This document shows, piece after piece, positions 1 to 8,431 of a stretch of DNA of 15,743 bases. The stretch is from Dinochytrium kinnereticum (taxonomy: Eukaryota > Chytridiomycota > Chytridiomycetes > Chytridiales > Chytridiaceae): NCBI GenBank assembly GCA_027604005.1, contig JADGJT010000465.1, forward strand, positions 1-15,743. Direction: 5' to 3'. How positions within the stretch are numbered: position 1 is the stretch's first letter; every line of letters starts with the position of its first letter. The notes under the pieces are model-generated. The model searched no databases. It was not told the origin of the DNA and worked only from the letters and a program-made list of their open reading frames with translations. Position numbers and translations under genes: made by a program.

Positions 1-419
1 AAAAACCCAGAAACCTCATTCACCCATGTATCAAAAAAACCAAATAAACCAACACAATCAACATCACCCACTCACCAATCCACAAAAATCAAAAGAAAAG
101 AAAGAGAAAAAAAAAGAAAAGAAAAACAGAGCCAACTCCATCAAGACCACCCCATTCACCTCTACCCAACCAAAAAACCCAGAAACCTCATTCACCCATG
201 TATCAAAAAAACCAAATAAACCAACACAATCAACATCACCCACTCACCAATCCACAAAAATCAACAGAAAAGAAAGAGAAAAAAAAAGAAAAGAAAAACA
301 GAGCCAACTCCATCAAGACCACCCCATTCACCTCTACCCAACCAAAAAACCCAGAAACCTCATTCACCCATGTATCAAAAAAACCAAATAAACCAACACA
401 ATCAACATCACCCACTCAC
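1..419. repeat. 172-bp tandem repeat inside transporter intron
   Basis: A 172-bp unit is repeated about 2.4 times and continues past the left edge. Landmarks recur exactly 172 bp apart: the ATG of CCCATGTATC at 26, 198 and 370, and CCCACTCAC at 67, 239 and 411. Copies are almost identical; one difference seen is AAAATCAAAAG near 90 against AAAATCAACAG near 262, so the amplification is recent. Read on the minus strand, each unit begins with the splice-donor sequence GTGAGTGGG and contains a long pyrimidine tract. The array therefore forms the start of intron 2 of the transporter gene and multiplies its 5' splice site. Long frames across it are repeat artefacts. Confidence 0.95.
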
Positions 420-1138
420 CAGATCCCTGATAATAACAAGATACGACACCGAAACGCCAAAACACTTGACCGCGATCGCCAGATCAAACCAGAGCGCCGC
501 AGAAGGGTACGTCAACCTCGACACTGCAAAGAATGAGGCGTTTCGGCCACCCACTTTTGATGCGCAGAGGCTTAATAAGGTTAAACCAAATATGGAACCA
601 AGACCGGATAGAACGATGAGGAAGGTGCCGAGACCTAGACCGACCGAGGCCAGGGCTCCAGGCTAAGGTTGTTGTTGTTTGTTTTGTTGTTTTTTGGTTG
701 TTTTTTTTTGGTGGTAGGAGTTGGACGAGAGGTGCGGAGACTCATCATCAGCCAACTATCATAGAAGAAAACTAACGCTATCCTCCTCAAACTCACCATA
801 GCAAGCACCCCGGCCCCCAAAATAGTATTCGTGAGATTGATGGACGAGCTCAAGATCGTCCCAGTAACCCCCTCCCCTCCCCCGTGGAGCTCATCGACCT
901 CCTCGTCGCCAACTCCAACCCCGACAGCTCCCTCCTCGCCCTCCTCCTCCTCCTCCTCCTCCTCATCCCCACCAGGAACAGCCACATACCCACTTCGCCC
1001 AGACGCCGCACGAGAAACGTTGGTCTGCCTAACGGCTGGTGATGCTGGGGGTTTTGGGAGGAGGGTTGTTGCGGAGGGTGTGGGGGTTATTTGGGGGGTG
1101 TGGAAGGTTTCGTCGGGAGGGGTTGGGGGGTTGGGCAT
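1..1138 (-). CDS. Vacuolar amino-acid transporter, AVT/SLC38 type, 5' part
   Basis: This is the N-terminal part of a polytopic amino-acid/auxin-permease-family transporter. Relatives exchange amino acids with protons at the vacuole or lysosome membrane. The start is ATG at 1136-1138. Exon 1 is 1138-797 (114 residues), intron 1 is 796-663 (GTGAGT...TTAG), and exon 2 is 662-420 (81 residues). Intron 2 starts at 419 and runs off the window; all junctions are phase 0. Residues 1-90 are a disordered cytosolic tail with an eight-Glu run encoded by CTC repeats. Then comes the family signature of the first helix, INLTNTILGAGVLAM, split by intron 1 before PGALASVG. Exon 2 holds a second helix and the family hallmarks GGRNASFFAVSRLTYPS and FDLAIAVKCFGVSVSYLVII. 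The remaining helices lie beyond the left edge. Family assignment is strong; the AVT subgroup and substrate are inferred. Confidence 0.9.
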
Positions 1139-1683
1139 TTTTTTTTTCTTCTTTCCGTCTTCCTTCTTTTGGCGGTTGTGGAGGTGCAGCAGGGGGGGAA
1201 AGAGGGGTTTGGTTTGCAGCAGGCGGTGCTGAGCGTTTAGCGCGAGGAGAGGGCTTGGGGGATGGGGGGGGTGGTGGGGGGTGGTGGTGCGATGGGCGGT
1301 GATGGGCGCGGGGGAGACGACGGGTGAAGGAAGGGAAGAAGTCTGGAAATAATTATTTACTTATAAAATCATCATAATAATGTGGAATGTTCTCTGAAAC
1401 ATCCGCATGGATATTCCCAGCGTTCGAGGGCTGTGTTTCAGAGATGTTTCGGTGCTACTGTGTGACGTTGTGCAAGGTGTTGGCCAAGGCATCGGGGAGG
1501 GTCGAGCCCTTGTCTTTTCTCCGTTTCTCTCCGTCCTTGACGCCCTTCACCGTTCCCCTTGAGGCCTCAACGCTGCTGCATCCCCCCGCCCTTGCCCTGA
1601 CCCGCCTTACTCTGTGGGGCCTCAGTGCTGAACGGAAGAGACGACGACTGACTGACTGACTGACCGATCGATCGTGGGAGAAC
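1139..1683. promoter_or_regulatory. Divergent promoter region
   Basis: This 545-bp spacer separates the minus-strand transporter start from the plus-strand membrane-protein start, so it must hold both promoters. The transporter side is G-rich on the plus strand (1240-1320). An AT-rich block at 1348-1380 contains TTATAAAATC, a possible TATA element. A perfect 10-bp inverted repeat, CTCTGAAACA at 1392-1401 and TGTTTCAGAG at 1434-1443, follows. Just before the plus-strand ATG lie four GACT repeats and two GATC repeats (about 1648-1675). An in-frame TGA in that GACT run shows that the downstream CDS does not extend upstream without splicing. Confidence 0.5.
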
Positions 1684-3242
1684 ATGTCGACCACAGAGAC
1701 CTCGACCGTCATTACGGAGACCACAACCACCTCCATCTCCACCCAACCCCCAACCACCGACCCACCAACCACGACAGTAACAACCTCCACCCCATCCACG
1801 TCATCCCTCACAACCGTCACAACCGACGCCCCAATCACCTCGACCTCAACCGATGCACCTCTCCCAACCGGCCCTACCACATCCATCCCATCAGACACCT
1901 CCATCCCTCAACCCTCATCAACAGCCTCAAGCACCTCATCCTCCTCCGTCTCCTCCACCATCTCCTCATCCGCATCGCAGGGAACCCAATCAGGATCCAC
2001 GGATGGCGGTGGAGACGTGAACCACTCTGGCGTGTTCCTCGCGCTGGGGCTGACGGCCGCCGCTGTCGCCCTGATCGTCATCGCTGGAATCATTGCCTGG
2101 TTCCTCATCCGTAAACGACGGCAGGATCGCGCAAGAAAGTCTGAGCTGTTTGACATCTCGACCTCGGCTACCGGTGGTGGGGCGGCGGCTGGCAAGAAGG
2201 ACTTGAGACCCCTTAGCATGTCGTCCACTCCGCCGAGTAACCCTGGGGTGGTCATTCCTCCGCCGGTTGCGAAGGTCGGAGGAGGGGAGGAGGAGGCGGT
2301 TGTGGCGAGTTCGATGCCGGAGCAGGGGTGGAATTTGCAGCAGCAGCAGCAGCAGCAACAGCAGGGGTATTATGATCAGTTTGGGTATCAGCAGGGGCAG
2401 GGACAGCCTGGTGCGGTTTATTATGATGCGAATGGGTATGCTTATCCTGCTGGGGCGGGGTATGCGCAGGGAGGGTATGATCCTTACACTCAGCAGGTTT
2501 GTTTTCCTTCTTTTTTCTTTTTATTGGGTTTATTGTGATTGGGGGGTTTGCATTTGGTCAAGTTTGAATGTGAATGTGATGACTGGGTCTCTCGTTCTTT
2601 TTTTTTTTTTTGAGGAGCAGACGTTGGTTGTGTCGTTTACTGCTCTCCACTGTTGTTTAGAGATTACCTTCGGAACCTCATTCATCTCCCCTCTTCTGCT
2701 TTCATCCTTTTCCAATCACTATCTAACCAACCTAATCCTCAAACCCCTATCCCCCCCCTCCCCCTTGAAAAAAAAAGCAATGGAACGACTACTACAACCA
2801 ACAACACCAAGACTACCACAACTATACCGCGGCCGCTGCCGCCGCCACTGCCGCCGGTCTCGGAGTCGGCATGCTACCCACCCAACAACCCCTTCCCCCA
2901 ACCCCCTCCACCCCCCCTGAACCCACCCCCCTCCCAAAGGCCTCCCCCTACCCCCCCCCACCGACAGACCTCCCCCCGACCTCGGACACGTTGGCGACCA
3001 CGACCACGGGAGGAGGAACGCAGAGGAAGAAGAAGAGTGGACCGAGTCACGCGGATGATGTGCTGATGCGACATCCGTCGCTTGTCTCGAATGCGCCTTT
3101 GGGGGGGTTGGGGGATGTGAGTGATGATGATGATGATGATGAGGAGGGTGGCACTGCTGAGGAGAGGGAGGAGGAGGAACGGAGGAGGGCGGAGAAGAGG
3201 AGGGGGAAGGTTGCGGCTTATAAGGTTGCTGATGAGTATTGA
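1684..3242 (+). CDS. Ser/Thr-rich single-pass membrane protein with polyQ and acidic tail
   Basis: Two exons, 1684-2496 (271 residues) and 2778-3242 (154 residues plus TGA), are joined in phase 0 across a 281-nt intron, giving about 425 residues. Residues 1-110 are almost entirely Ser, Thr and Pro, a mucin-like stretch likely to be O-glycosylated. Residues 116-142 form one strong transmembrane helix followed by RKRRQDRARK, a stop-transfer signal that places the C-terminus in the cytosol. The tail has Gly/Ala loops, a nine-Gln run (219-227), a Tyr/Gly/Gln-rich segment that continues across the splice as QWNDYYNQQHQDYHNY, a Pro-rich region, six Asp in a row and a Glu/Arg-rich end. The layout resembles fungal wall-stress or mucin sensors (Wsc, Mid2, Msb2 types), but no cysteine-rich head and no N-terminal signal peptide is visible. 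Either an upstream signal-peptide exon was missed or the helix itself directs N-out insertion. Gene reality is well supported; a sensor role is inference. Confidence 0.75.
2497..2777 (+). other. Intron of the membrane-protein gene
   Basis: The donor is GTTTGT after CAGCAG and the acceptor is AAAAAAG before CAATGG. Splicing keeps the Gln/Tyr-rich frame in phase 0. Reading through gives a stop at 2536-2538. A CTAACC branch-like site lies near 2725, followed by a C-rich tract. The acceptor at 2660 (TTTAG) was tested and leads to a stop, so the later acceptor is preferred. The acceptor is preceded by A rather than pyrimidines, which is unusual. Confidence 0.65.
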
Positions 3243-4520
3243 GATTTTTCGTCAGAGCGTAAGAAGGGAGAGTTGGATGTCTGAGTGATGCTGATGTTGC
3301 TTTGAAGTTATGGTGTTCCTTGAGTGCGTCTTTGGGGCGGGTTGGAGGATGTGAGTGATGAGGAGGGGGAACTGAGGTGGGAAGAGAAGAGGAGGGGGAA
3401 GGTTGCTGATAAGTGTTTAGTTGGGCGCGCTTGCTGGGGTATGGACGGGCGGCGGTTGATAATTTGTGGAGGGATGGGGTGAGTAAGGAAGATGGAGGGT
3501 GGACATTATCATGTGTCGATGCTGCTTCGCTTGATTTGTGGTCTTTTTGTGTGGGGGTAGGGGAGGCTAGATTATGTGATATGGTGATTGCTTTGTGGCT
3601 TTTGGCGATTGCCTTTTTCTCATGCTTTCTTTGTTTTACTTTGCTATGTTTTCACCACGTTCCTCTCTTTCTTTTTTTCCCCTCGGTTTTCCTGTGACCG
3701 CAGGATGCGGTTTTCATCTTTTTTTCTCTTTTTTTCTCTCCCATGTTCTTGATTCATTGCTGGTTCCTTTTCTTTTTCTTTTTTTTCTTTTGTTTTGATC
3801 TTAACTTGTGCTTTCGAGAGCGGGATGTGTTCTCTCCTCTCTTTTTTCTTTCTTCTTCTTCTTGTCCTTCTTCTTCTTCTCGTTTCTTTCTGCCTGTCTC
3901 TGTTGCTGGTGCTGTTCGATCTCAGTAGAGCGATATTATAAAACACAGTTTCTTTTTCCTTTTTTTTGGTTCGTTTCTGTTGACTTTAAAGTGGCTGATG
4001 GTTTCGTCTCTTTTTCTTCTTTCTTCTGAATATTTGCACGTGGAATGGAAGTCCTCAACGCAGCTGAGACTGATGAAGTTGATGGCATTGATGGAGACTG
4101 TGATGGTATTTATCAACTTGTAGGGCAGAGTGGATAGACGGTGTGTGTAGAGTAGAAGAGGGAGCTGGTCTGTCTTTCTTTGTGGTGATATTTCACAGTG
4201 GACAGTAACCAAATGTTAAATATCAAGTTTGACAGTGACGTGTTGTGTAGAGTAAAATTTATTTATTTACCTGAAGCGAAGCACAAAGTTCAAAACATTA
4301 ATTGATTTAATTCAATCCATCATCCCATATCCCATCAGTCAATAAATAATCAATCAACCAATCAATCAAATAAGAATCACACAAAGTACAAAAGAAGCGA
4401 AATAGACTTGGCTGGTGGGGCTGATTGCCCGCTGCCTGCATTCGCCTTGTGCAACACGTGAGGGGTGTGCTCGTGTCCGTGTGCAACAACGCACTGTGCT
4501 CACATGACGCTTGCGCATCG
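3243..4520. other. Long intergenic spacer, pyrimidine-rich
   Basis: Apart from the duplicate at 3323-3420, no coding frame is convincing here. From 3600 to 4020 the plus strand is a T/C-rich tract; the frames over it give Phe/Ser/Leu runs from composition only. From 4255 to 4375 the sequence is AT-rich with ATTTATTTA and AATCAATCAACC-like runs. An E-box-like CACGTG lies at 4455-4460. The first part presumably holds the 3' UTR of the membrane-protein gene and the last part the distal promoter of the next gene. Confidence 0.6.
3323..3420 (+). pseudogene. Decayed partial duplicate of the preceding gene's 3' end
   Basis: This stretch repeats the last part of the membrane-protein CDS (about 3089-3240). 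The string TGCGTCTTTGGGGCGGGTTG matches TGCGCCTTTGGGGGGGTTG. GATGTGAGTGATGA and GAAGAGGAGGGGGAAGGTTG then occur in the same order, ending TGATAAGTGTT against TGATGAGTATT. The Asp-codon run and much of the Glu/Arg segment are shortened, and the frame is broken. It is a non-coding relic of a local tandem duplication. Confidence 0.75.
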
Positions 4521-4700
4521 CCCATTGGTTGGCTGGAGGCTGTTGTGCTCCTGTCCCACGCAGCTATGCAAGCAAAATCTGCGTGCGTCACTCGATCGTC
4601 GGCCAATGGGAGCGCTTGGATGATGTTGTTTCCCACGCCTCCCTCCGCCCCTGCCTCTGCCACATCAGCAGCAGCACAACGGATTGCAGAGGTATAAAAG
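4521..4700 (+). promoter_or_regulatory. CCAAT/TATA promoter of the first six-Cys protein gene
   Basis: An inverted CCAAT box (CCCATTGG, 4521-4528), a direct CCAAT box (GGCCAATGGG, 4601-4610) and a consensus TATA box (TATAAAAG, 4693-4700) lie in order. The TATA box is 113 bp before the ATG, leaving room for a pyrimidine-rich leader typical of strongly expressed fungal genes. The same gene has heavy C-ending codon bias, which agrees with high expression. Confidence 0.75.
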
Positions 4701-4812
4701 CCCCTCGCCCTCTCCCATCCAGCTCTTTTCTACTTCGTGTCCTCCCTCATCTCTCCCTCCCCTTCCAGCAGCACCTCTTAGTCTCTCCACTTCACCACCC
4801 ACTTCTGCAAAA

Positions 4813-5334
4813 ATGGTCAAGATCGCCGCTCTCTCTGCCGTCGTTGTTTTCGCCGCTGCTGTCGCTGCTGGCCCCGTTGAGGACATTGCCACCGCCATCA
4901 ACGCCGTCCCCGCCTGTGTCAAGACCTGCTTGTCCTCCAACGGCATCACCGTTCCCGCTACCATTGATGCCGCCGCTGCCGCTGGTATCTGCCAGGCTGT
5001 CGCCCGTCTCTCGGACCCCACCGTCTCTGGCCCCGTCTTGACCTGTGTCTCGGCTGACGCTGCCTGCGCTGACAACGCCGTCAACCTCCCCACCTACGTC
5101 ACTGGTCTCGTCCCTGCCTGCGGTGCTCTTGCTGCTGCCGCCGGTGCAACTGACCTCCCTGCCACCACCGCTGCCGCCGCTACCACCACCGCTGCTGCCA
5201 CCATTGTCCCCACAACCACCGCCGCTGCCACCACCACCGCCCCCGCGACCACCAAGCCCTCGTCTGCCGACCGTGCCTCGATCGCTTTCGCTCCCTTGGC
5301 CGCCGTTGCCGCCATCGCTGCTTACTTCTTCTAA
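4813..5334 (+). CDS. GPI-anchored six-cysteine secreted protein, copy A
   Basis: A 173-residue intronless cell-surface protein. Residues 1-19 are a signal peptide (MVKIAALSAVVVFAAAVAA, cut before GP). Residues 20-105 form a small Ala-rich domain with exactly six Cys at 35, 39, 60, 78, 85 and 103. Residues 112-150 are a Thr/Ala/Pro-rich stalk. The end, SSADRASIAF followed by a hydrophobic tail to YFF, fits a GPI attachment signal. The C-x3-C opening after AVPA and the later spacing resemble the CFEM domain, but CFEM has eight Cys and a haem-binding Asp between the third and fourth. This protein lacks that pair. ATG at 4813 is preferred over upstream ATGs because it follows the TATA box, sits in AAAAATGG and starts the signal peptide. 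Codons are strongly C-biased. A paralogue lies at 9617-10216. Wall or surface location is well supported; function is unknown. Confidence 0.92.
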   Translation: MVKIAALSAVVVFAAAVAAGPVEDIATAINAVPACVKTCLSSNGITVPATIDAAAAAGICQAVARLSDPTVSGPVLTCVSADAACADNAVNLPTYVTGLVPACGALAAAAGATDLPATTAAAATTTAAATIVPTTTAAATTTAPATTKPSSADRASIAFAPLAAVAAIAAYFF

Positions 5335-5969
5335 AGGAGCGTTTTCCCCTACATTTCCGCTTTTATAACTAGACGACTTGATCTCTTCTTGTTCCATTCA
5401 ACGTTCCCTGTCTCCTTTTTTTTTTTTCTCTCTTTTTGCCCATCTCTTTTTCCTTGCGCGCTTTCCGGTTTCTCCATTCTCGTTTCAGCTATTCTTTTTG
5501 GTTGGTGTGAGCCGCTTGTCTCCTGCATGACGAGAAGATTGTTTAAAAAAAATTGAGAGGTTGGGTGAATTATATAAAATGGATAATAAATAATATCTAA
5601 ACATGACAAACCTTGTGCTACCTTTTCGATCCTTGTGGTACAAGCATTAAAGCCCCATTCCTTTCTCACTCAAAGATGGAATTGCGTTACACACACTTTC
5701 CTCATTTGTGTAGCATTGCTTTCATGACTCACCTCACTGTGTCCGTAGCAACTTGTCCGGACGCGCTCGTCACGTGATCATTCGCATGCTTCATCATTGC
5801 TGACGCGCGATCTGAGAGATAAAACAAATACATTTGAGAGAAAATGTGTATTGAAGCATTGATTCGCACGTACGAGGCCCCAATTCAATGGACAATGACA
5901 ACAATTAATGAATAAATAATAAAGAGAAATAAACAAAGCATGTGGAGGCGAAAGAGCGTTACGCCCTCG
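5335..5969. other. Convergent intergenic region
   Basis: This region lies between the 3' ends of the plus-strand six-Cys gene and the minus-strand disordered-protein gene. It starts with a T/C-rich 3' UTR and contains an AATAAA signal at 5585-5590 for the plus-strand gene. A CACGTGA motif sits near 5772. From 5895 to 5940 the plus strand is A/T-rich (AATGAATAAATAATAAAG). No coding frame or RNA gene is visible. Confidence 0.6.
5585..5590 (+). terminator. Poly(A) signal of six-Cys gene A
   Basis: A consensus AATAAA, within AATAAATAATATC, lies about 250 bp after the stop codon and follows a long pyrimidine-rich 3' UTR. Confidence 0.55.
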
Positions 5970-8168
5970 TCACTCTCTCCGTCGACGAATCTTGAACCAC
6001 TCACGCCATTCCCACCTTCTAGACCGTGATCCCAACGCCGCAGAACTCTCAGCATCCTCCCCCGTCGGAATCACCACCACAGTGTCCCCCTTCAAATCAA
6101 ACGACACGCTTCCACCTTTGGCTCCATCACAACTTTTCCGGTGATTCAACCCTAACTGTGACCTCAACGATCCGCCGCTGCTTCGTCTCTCTTGCGCATG
6201 ATGAGATGCGGATGCGATGATGGAGCTGCTGGCGCTTCCTCGTCGGGGTTGGAGTTGACGCGACAAGAAGAGGGTGCTGGATAGGTCTGGGGGTTGGGGT
6301 GTGGTGGTGGGGTTGGGGCTTGCTCTTGGACTTTTGATCTTGTGGGTGATGTCGGGGACGGCTCGATTCATGAGGGTTCGTGAAATGGGGGTGGGTGGAT
6401 CTGCTGCTCCTGAGCTGTGTCTTCGGTATTGTGAGTGGGGGAGGGTTGGGGAAGAGGCTGAGTCGATGCTGCTTCGTCTGTCGGAATGGAAGAGACCTTT
6501 GGGGGATGGCTTTCTTGTGGACGAGGAGATGAGGAGAGCGGGTGACCATGACATTCTTGCTTCCACGAGATCGTTGGGTTGAAACACTGGTTGAGAGACC
6601 GTGGATGGATTGAATGAATCTTTATCTTGCTGATGCTGTTGTGACGGTTTTTGATCGCGAATTTTCAATGACACCTCCTTCTCATCATTGTTCACGCACG
6701 CTTTTCTTATCCGTATCCCTTCACGGTCGATCGAGTCCGTCAACTTTGGTGCATGATAGATGACGGTTGAATCGTTATCCCCACTGTTGATCCTCGGCAG
6801 AATCTGAACGTGCACCACGCTCGATCGTTTCGAGCCACCACCCAACAGCGACCGGCGCTGAGTCCTGGATGGTAATGAGGGCGAAAGGAGCGACTCCATT
6901 TCACCGCAGGGGCTTTGCCGAGAACTTGAGATGAGGGATGAAGGCGTCTTCTCCTCTTGTGAAGACTTCTTTTGGGGACTTGGAACAGGGGATGAAGGAT
7001 CCTCATCTCCGCGAGAGGATTTTTTTTGTAGCGGGATTGAGAGGCGAGGAGATGCGGGTTGCCTCTCAACCTCCTGAGAGGATTTTCTGTGAGGGTTTGT
7101 GATGATGGGGTGGGCGTGGGTGTCAAGGTTCTCGGTGGAAGACTTTCGGTGAGAGTTTGTGAGCAGGGATTCTGGCCTCTCATACTCGTGCGAGGATGTT
7201 CCGAAAGACCTCATGATGAGAGATGCGGGATGTTCAGACTCCTTCGAGGATTTTTGAAGAGACCGTGAGCGAGGGGATGCCGGGTTCTCATCCTCCAGAA
7301 AGATTCGATTTGTAACTCCAACGTCCAGGCCAACGATCCCATGAACCTCCTCAGACGGAATCACCCCGGTCCCCTCTCCATTCAACCATTCCAGACTAAC
7401 CAACTCGACCCCACTTAGATGCTGTCTGGGGGGTTTTGGAGACGCGATGGATGCCCTGGAGTCCGATGTGACGGTTGCGGAGGAGAGTCTGAGGGTTGTG
7501 GAGTCTGGTTGCTGGGTCGTCAACGTGAGGGCTTTGGTTGTCGTTGAGGTTCGGGTGGAATGGATGGGAGATCTTGGTTCGATTTTTGTGATGGAGCGAT
7601 GGACGGTGCTTGAGCTTTGGTTTAGACGGAGGAGGGAGAATGTTGACTTTGTGCCAACTTTTTTTCTATGGTTTTCATCTGTTAGATTTGGAGTGGGAAG
7701 GGGTTGGGTTTGTCTGCTTTCGATACGGGGGGATGGAAGTGTCGAAAGAAATTGGGATGGATCAAGATGCGGGATATGAAAAATGCAGAAGACAGACATG
7801 AAGATGGAACAGGACGGAGACCACCATAACCTAAAGGAAAGCAAACAAGAAACAAACAAAAAAAAGATATTAATAATAAAATCGCGTCCAAACCTCTCTT
7901 CGCTTGGAGCTGGGTTAAACTCTGGGTTATCGATGTAATCAGACGGGGTCTCCACCAACACTGGCTCACGGCCATCCCCGAGATTGAAATGTGGAGTCTC
8001 TCGAGCAAGATTCATCGGACAAGACCAGTTTCCGGTGACAAGCAAGCGGTTGTTGAAGCTTTGGAGAGAGGTTAAATTCAGAAACCTTGAAGAATAAAGC
8101 GTACCTAGTAAACCGCAGGGTGAAAGAGCAACGCAAAACCTTGGCAATGTGGAATGAACCCCAAGCCT
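5970..8168 (-). CDS. Long Ser-rich disordered protein with basic kinase-site repeats; 5' end uncertain
   Basis: The best model has exons 8168-8105, 8058-7894 and 7830-5970 (TGA at 5970-5972), joined across a 46-nt intron (GTACGC...CCAAAG) and a 63-nt intron (GTTTGG...CTTTAG). The uninterrupted frame across the 63-nt intron begins at a TTG, so it does not mark a true start; earlier exons must exist. The N-terminal part is not low-complexity (VTGNWSCPMNLARETPHF, ETPSDYIDNPEFNPAP) and may be a folded domain that I do not recognise. The last 620 codons encode a Ser/Pro/Arg-rich disordered chain. It contains about eight degenerate copies of an 18-20-residue unit (about 7300-6835), with cores such as HRKSSQE and QKKSSQEE. 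Five later basophilic sites are RRSSID, RRHSSG, RRGSAS, RRSSGG and HRKSCD. The end is basic (KIRRRRE). This suggests a regulated scaffold or membrane-protein tail; function is unknown. Confidence 0.7.
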   Translation of the reverse strand, partial: RLGVHSTLPRFCVALSPCGLLGTLYSSRFLNLTSLQSFNNRLLVTGNWSCPMNLARETPHFNLGDGREPVLVETPSDYIDNPEFNPAPSEERFGRDFIINIFFLFVSCLLSFRLWWSPSCSIFMSVFCIFHIPHLDPSQFLSTLPSPRIESRQTQPLPTPNLTDENHRKKVGTKSTFSLLRLNQSSSTVHRSITKIEPRSPIHSTRTSTTTKALTLTTQQPDSTTLRLSSATVTSDSRASIASPKPPRQHLSGVELVSLEWLNGEGTGVIPSEEVHGIVGLDVGVTNRIFLEDENPASPRSRSLQKSSKESEHPASLIMRSFGTSSHEYERPESLLTNSHRKSSTENLDTHAHPIITNPHRKSSQEVERQPASPRLSIPLQKKSSRGDEDPSSPVPSPQKKSSQEEKTPSSLISSSRQSPCGEMESLLSPSLPSRTQRRSLLGGGSKRSSVVHVQILPRINSGDNDSTVIYHAPKLTDSIDREGIRIRKACVNNDEKEVSLKIRDQKPSQQHQQDKDSFNPSTVSQPVFQPNDLVEARMSWSPALLISSSTRKPSPKGLFHSDRRSSIDSASSPTLPHSQYRRHSSGAADPPTPISRTLMNRAVPDITHKIKSPRASPNPTTTPQPPDLSSTLFLSRQLQPRRGSASSSIIASASHHAQERRSSGGSLRSQLGLNHRKSCDGAKGGSVSFDLKGDTVVVIPTGEDAESSAALGSRSRRWEWREWFKIRRRRE
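7831..7893 (-). other. 63-nt intron that can also be read in frame
   Basis: On the minus strand it has a GTTTGG donor, an AT-rich centre containing TTATTAATATC and a long pyrimidine run ending CTTTAG. That is a good small fungal intron. Its length is a multiple of three and it has no stop in frame. If retained it adds FGRDFIINIFFLFVSCLLSF, a strongly hydrophobic stretch. Splicing is the simpler reading, but retention would be silent for the frame. Confidence 0.6.
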
Positions 8169-8431
8169 CTAACAAGACCCCACGTCACTCCTCACAAGAG
8201 CAGAGGGATTCTCATGGTCGAAGCGCATTCACTGAAGATGAAGCCAAGATAACCAAGGAGGTCGGTGATCTGAGAAGTTTGAAACACCTGCAATCAGGGA
8301 GAAAGAAACGCAATGTGGAAAACAATGAAAAGGCTTCCCAAACTCCAGCCATCAATGGGAAAGAAAACGTTAGGTTTGCGGATCACCCAGCCCACGCCCT
8401 CAGCCTCCCTGCCGAATGAAAAGAATTCTCT

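Noticed and set aside
26..536. Repeated plus-strand frames starting MYQKNQINQHNQ
   Set aside because: They are produced by the 172-bp tandem repeat, which lies in an intron of the minus-strand transporter; the amino acids reflect A/C-rich composition.
1387..1659. 90-codon plus-strand ATG frame in the divergent promoter
   Set aside because: It shows no domain, signal or neighbouring exon and overlaps the leader region of the gene at 1684; at most an upstream ORF.
3413..4029. Hydrophobic Phe/Leu/Ser-rich plus-strand frames resembling membrane proteins
   Set aside because: They follow from a long T/C tract; several overlapping frames give the same composition and no start context or splice structure supports them.
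4792..5397. Gly/Ser-rich minus-strand frame across six-Cys gene A
   Set aside because: It is the antisense shadow of an Ala/Thr-rich, C-biased coding sequence.
8147..8419. Plus-strand ATG frame of 90 hydrophilic residues
   Set aside because: It covers the antisense of pyrimidine-rich intron sequence and of the exon at 8105-8168 on the minus strand; Lys/Glu/Asn richness is explained by that. Not fully excluded.
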